A DNA stretch of 64,000 bases from assembly GCF_001043955.1 (NCBI RefSeq), contig NZ_LABZ01000025.1, positions 62,001 to 126,000 on the forward strand, in the 5' to 3' direction. Positions 62,873 to 64,000 of the stretch are shown here, piece by piece (within the stretch, counting starts at the first letter, position 1; each line of letters begins with the position of its first letter). The position numbers and the translations under genes are program-made. The notes under the pieces were generated by a model. It was not told where the DNA came from. It worked only from the letters and a program-made list of their open reading frames with translations, and ran no database searches. Source of the stretch: Methylobacterium tarhaniae. GTDB taxonomy: Bacteria; Pseudomonadota; Alphaproteobacteria; Rhizobiales; Beijerinckiaceae.

Positions 62873-63577
62873 TCAGGCCGGCGGCCGGCACAGGACATCG
62901 ATCAGACCCGACCACGGCGTCCGGAACAGGATGCCGAAGGCCACGAGCCAGATCACCAGCAGGGCATCCCAGTAGAGGGTGCATAGCCCGATGCTCCGGA
63001 CGAGGCCTGCGGGCGACCCCGTCCGCGCCGCGCCGCAGGCGATCCGCGCGAGGGCCGCGAGCCCGCCCGCGAGGTGCAAGCCATGCAGCAGCGTGATCAG
63101 GACGAAGAAGGAGCCGGCCGCATCGACCGTACGGCCGGCGCCCGCCTCCCAGATCAACCGCCAGGCGAGGCCCTGCCCACCGAGGAAGACGAGGCTCGCC
63201 GCCGCGGCGGCAAGCAGGTTCGCGCGCGCGTCCTCGTCCGCTCCTCGGTGCGCCGCCCGCTCGGCCCGATGGAGCAGCAAGCTCGCCAGCCCGAGAAAGC
63301 CGGTCGTGAGCCAGAGGAGGCGCGGGTCGAGAGGCAGCCCGGCGCTGCCCGGCGGCACGCGCATGCCGTAGGCCGCGACGAGCAGCGCGAAGAGCAAGCC
63401 GACCACCGCCAGAAACGCCCCGAGGCCCAGCCTCGCCGCCGACTCGCTTCCCCCGGCCGCCGGCCGGCTGAGCAGAGGACCCGCGCTCAGCCAGGGCTTG
63501 GCGGCGAGGTGCTGCCGGGCGAGCCAGCGCCCCGAAACGGCGCCGAGGCCCGCGAGGTAGACGAGGACGAGGCTCAC
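62873..63577 (-). CDS. Second subunit III-like membrane protein
   Basis: The 234-residue protein has about six helices and resembles subunit III in its second half: GQGLAWRLIWEAGAG, SFFVLITLLHGLHLAGGLAALARIA and LCTLYWDALLVIWLVAFGILF. The first half (LGLGAFLAVVGLLFALLVAAYGM) is more divergent and lacks the usual SD-x-FF helix. Start GTG 63577 overlaps the coxA stop (GTGA). Two adjacent subunit III-like genes occur in some caa3/SoxM-type operons; the second may be an assembly or regulatory variant. Confidence 0.78.
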   Translation of the reverse strand: MSLVLVYLAGLGAVSGRWLARQHLAAKPWLSAGPLLSRPAAGGSESAARLGLGAFLAVVGLLFALLVAAYGMRVPPGSAGLPLDPRLLWLTTGFLGLASLLLHRAERAAHRGADEDARANLLAAAAASLVFLGGQGLAWRLIWEAGAGRTVDAAGSFFVLITLLHGLHLAGGLAALARIACGAARTGSPAGLVRSIGLCTLYWDALLVIWLVAFGILFRTPWSGLIDVLCRPPA

Positions 63578-64000
63578 GACGCGGCCCCCGCGGCATGGGC
63601 GGGCTGGTTCTGGGGCACGAAGTCCTCCGCCGCCCCCGGCACGCTGTAATCGTAGGGCCAGCGATAGACGACGGGCAGGCGGGCGCCCCAATTGCCGTGC
63701 CGCGGCGGCGTGTCGGGCGTTTGCCATTCCAGAGTGGTGGCGTGCCACGGATTGCCGCCGGCCGGCACGCCGTGGCGGAGGCTGCGGATCAGGTTCGCCA
63801 CGAACACCACTTGGGCCGCGCCGACCACGAAGGCCACCACGCTGATGAAGGCATTGAGGGACGCGGCCGATGCCGGGATGAAGCCGAGCCCCGTGGTCTC
63901 GAAGTATCGCCGCGGAACGCCGAGCAGTCCGAGATAGTGCATCGGAAAGAAGATCAGGTAGGCGCCCAGGAACGTCACCCAGAAGTGCAACAGGCCGAGC
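63574..64000 (-). CDS. Heme-copper oxidase subunit I, C-terminal part (runs off the window)
   Basis: About 141 C-terminal residues of a subunit I: LHFWVTFLGAYLIFFPMHYLGLLGVPRRYFET (helices 11-12 with the conserved PMH-x2-G-x2-G-x-PRR), a last helix ISVVAFVVGAAQVVFVANLI, then NPWHATTLEWQTPDTPPRHGNW and a Pro/Ala tail. The 5' end lies beyond position 64000. Its catalytic type cannot be judged from this part, but the EW-x-TPDTPP ending fits aa3/caa3 oxidases. Confidence 0.9.
   Translation of the reverse strand, partial: LGLLHFWVTFLGAYLIFFPMHYLGLLGVPRRYFETTGLGFIPASAASLNAFISVVAFVVGAAQVVFVANLIRSLRHGVPAGGNPWHATTLEWQTPDTPPRHGNWGARLPVVYRWPYDYSVPGAAEDFVPQNQPAHAAGAAS

Overview
The window looks like a chromosomal segment of a high-GC alphaproteobacterial methylotroph, most likely Methylobacterium or Methylorubrum. 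This rests on gene content: a PQQ alcohol dehydrogenase of the lanthanide type with a XoxJ-like partner, two molybdopterin formate-dehydrogenase-type catalytic subunits, EgtD, and several heme-copper oxidases. No rRNA gene or complete tRNA was found.

Left part (0.2-24 kb), metabolism and respiration. A small + strand group encodes a methyltransferase, EgtD, a GntA-like heme N-hydroxylase and a DUF1989 protein. An orphan formate dehydrogenase alpha subunit and a decayed ABC-transporter tail follow. From 20.6 to 7.9 kb everything is on the minus strand: cyoABCD (bo3-type quinol oxidase), then a tightly overlapped set running PQQ dehydrogenase, xoxJ-like, cytochrome c, coxB (with fused cytochrome c), coxA, coxC, small membrane protein, ctaG, cytochrome c. 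This reads as an alcohol-to-oxygen electron chain encoded in one unit. A FdhF/YdeP-type oxidoreductase lies just beyond it.

Middle (24-34 kb), mixed housekeeping and mobile debris. There is an IS5-type transposase remnant, a phage-like gene broken by two stops, a frameshifted small gene and an AAA ATPase. These are followed by an SDR, a methyltransferase with an Rrf2 regulator, a GST, a YcaC-type hydrolase, a LysR regulator, and an intact tyrosine integrase next to a displaced 3' end of tRNA-Gly(CCC).

Island (34.4-46.6 kb). Two copies of a module (tRNA-Gly 3' end, about 360 bp of leader, aldo/keto reductase, integrase remnant) stand in direct orientation. The right copy has lost almost all of the reductase. 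Between them lies a type I secretion cassette: a PrtD-type ABC exporter, an HlyD-type adaptor, an alpha/beta hydrolase, a LuxR-type regulator, and three very acidic Asp-rich proteins. One of these is built of six 28-residue repeats, and two end in a short hydrophobic tail after Asp, like known type I secretion substrates. This is the best candidate for an undescribed system.

Right part (46.6-64 kb). It holds a membrane histidine kinase, aroQ with a polar-amino-acid-type ABC transporter and a GntR regulator, an IclR regulator with a 17-bp perfect palindrome divergent from an orphan TRAP binding protein, EthD-like proteins, a PRISE-type SDR divergent from an HxlR regulator, a broken integrase, and the 3' part of a third heme-copper oxidase operon that runs off the window end.
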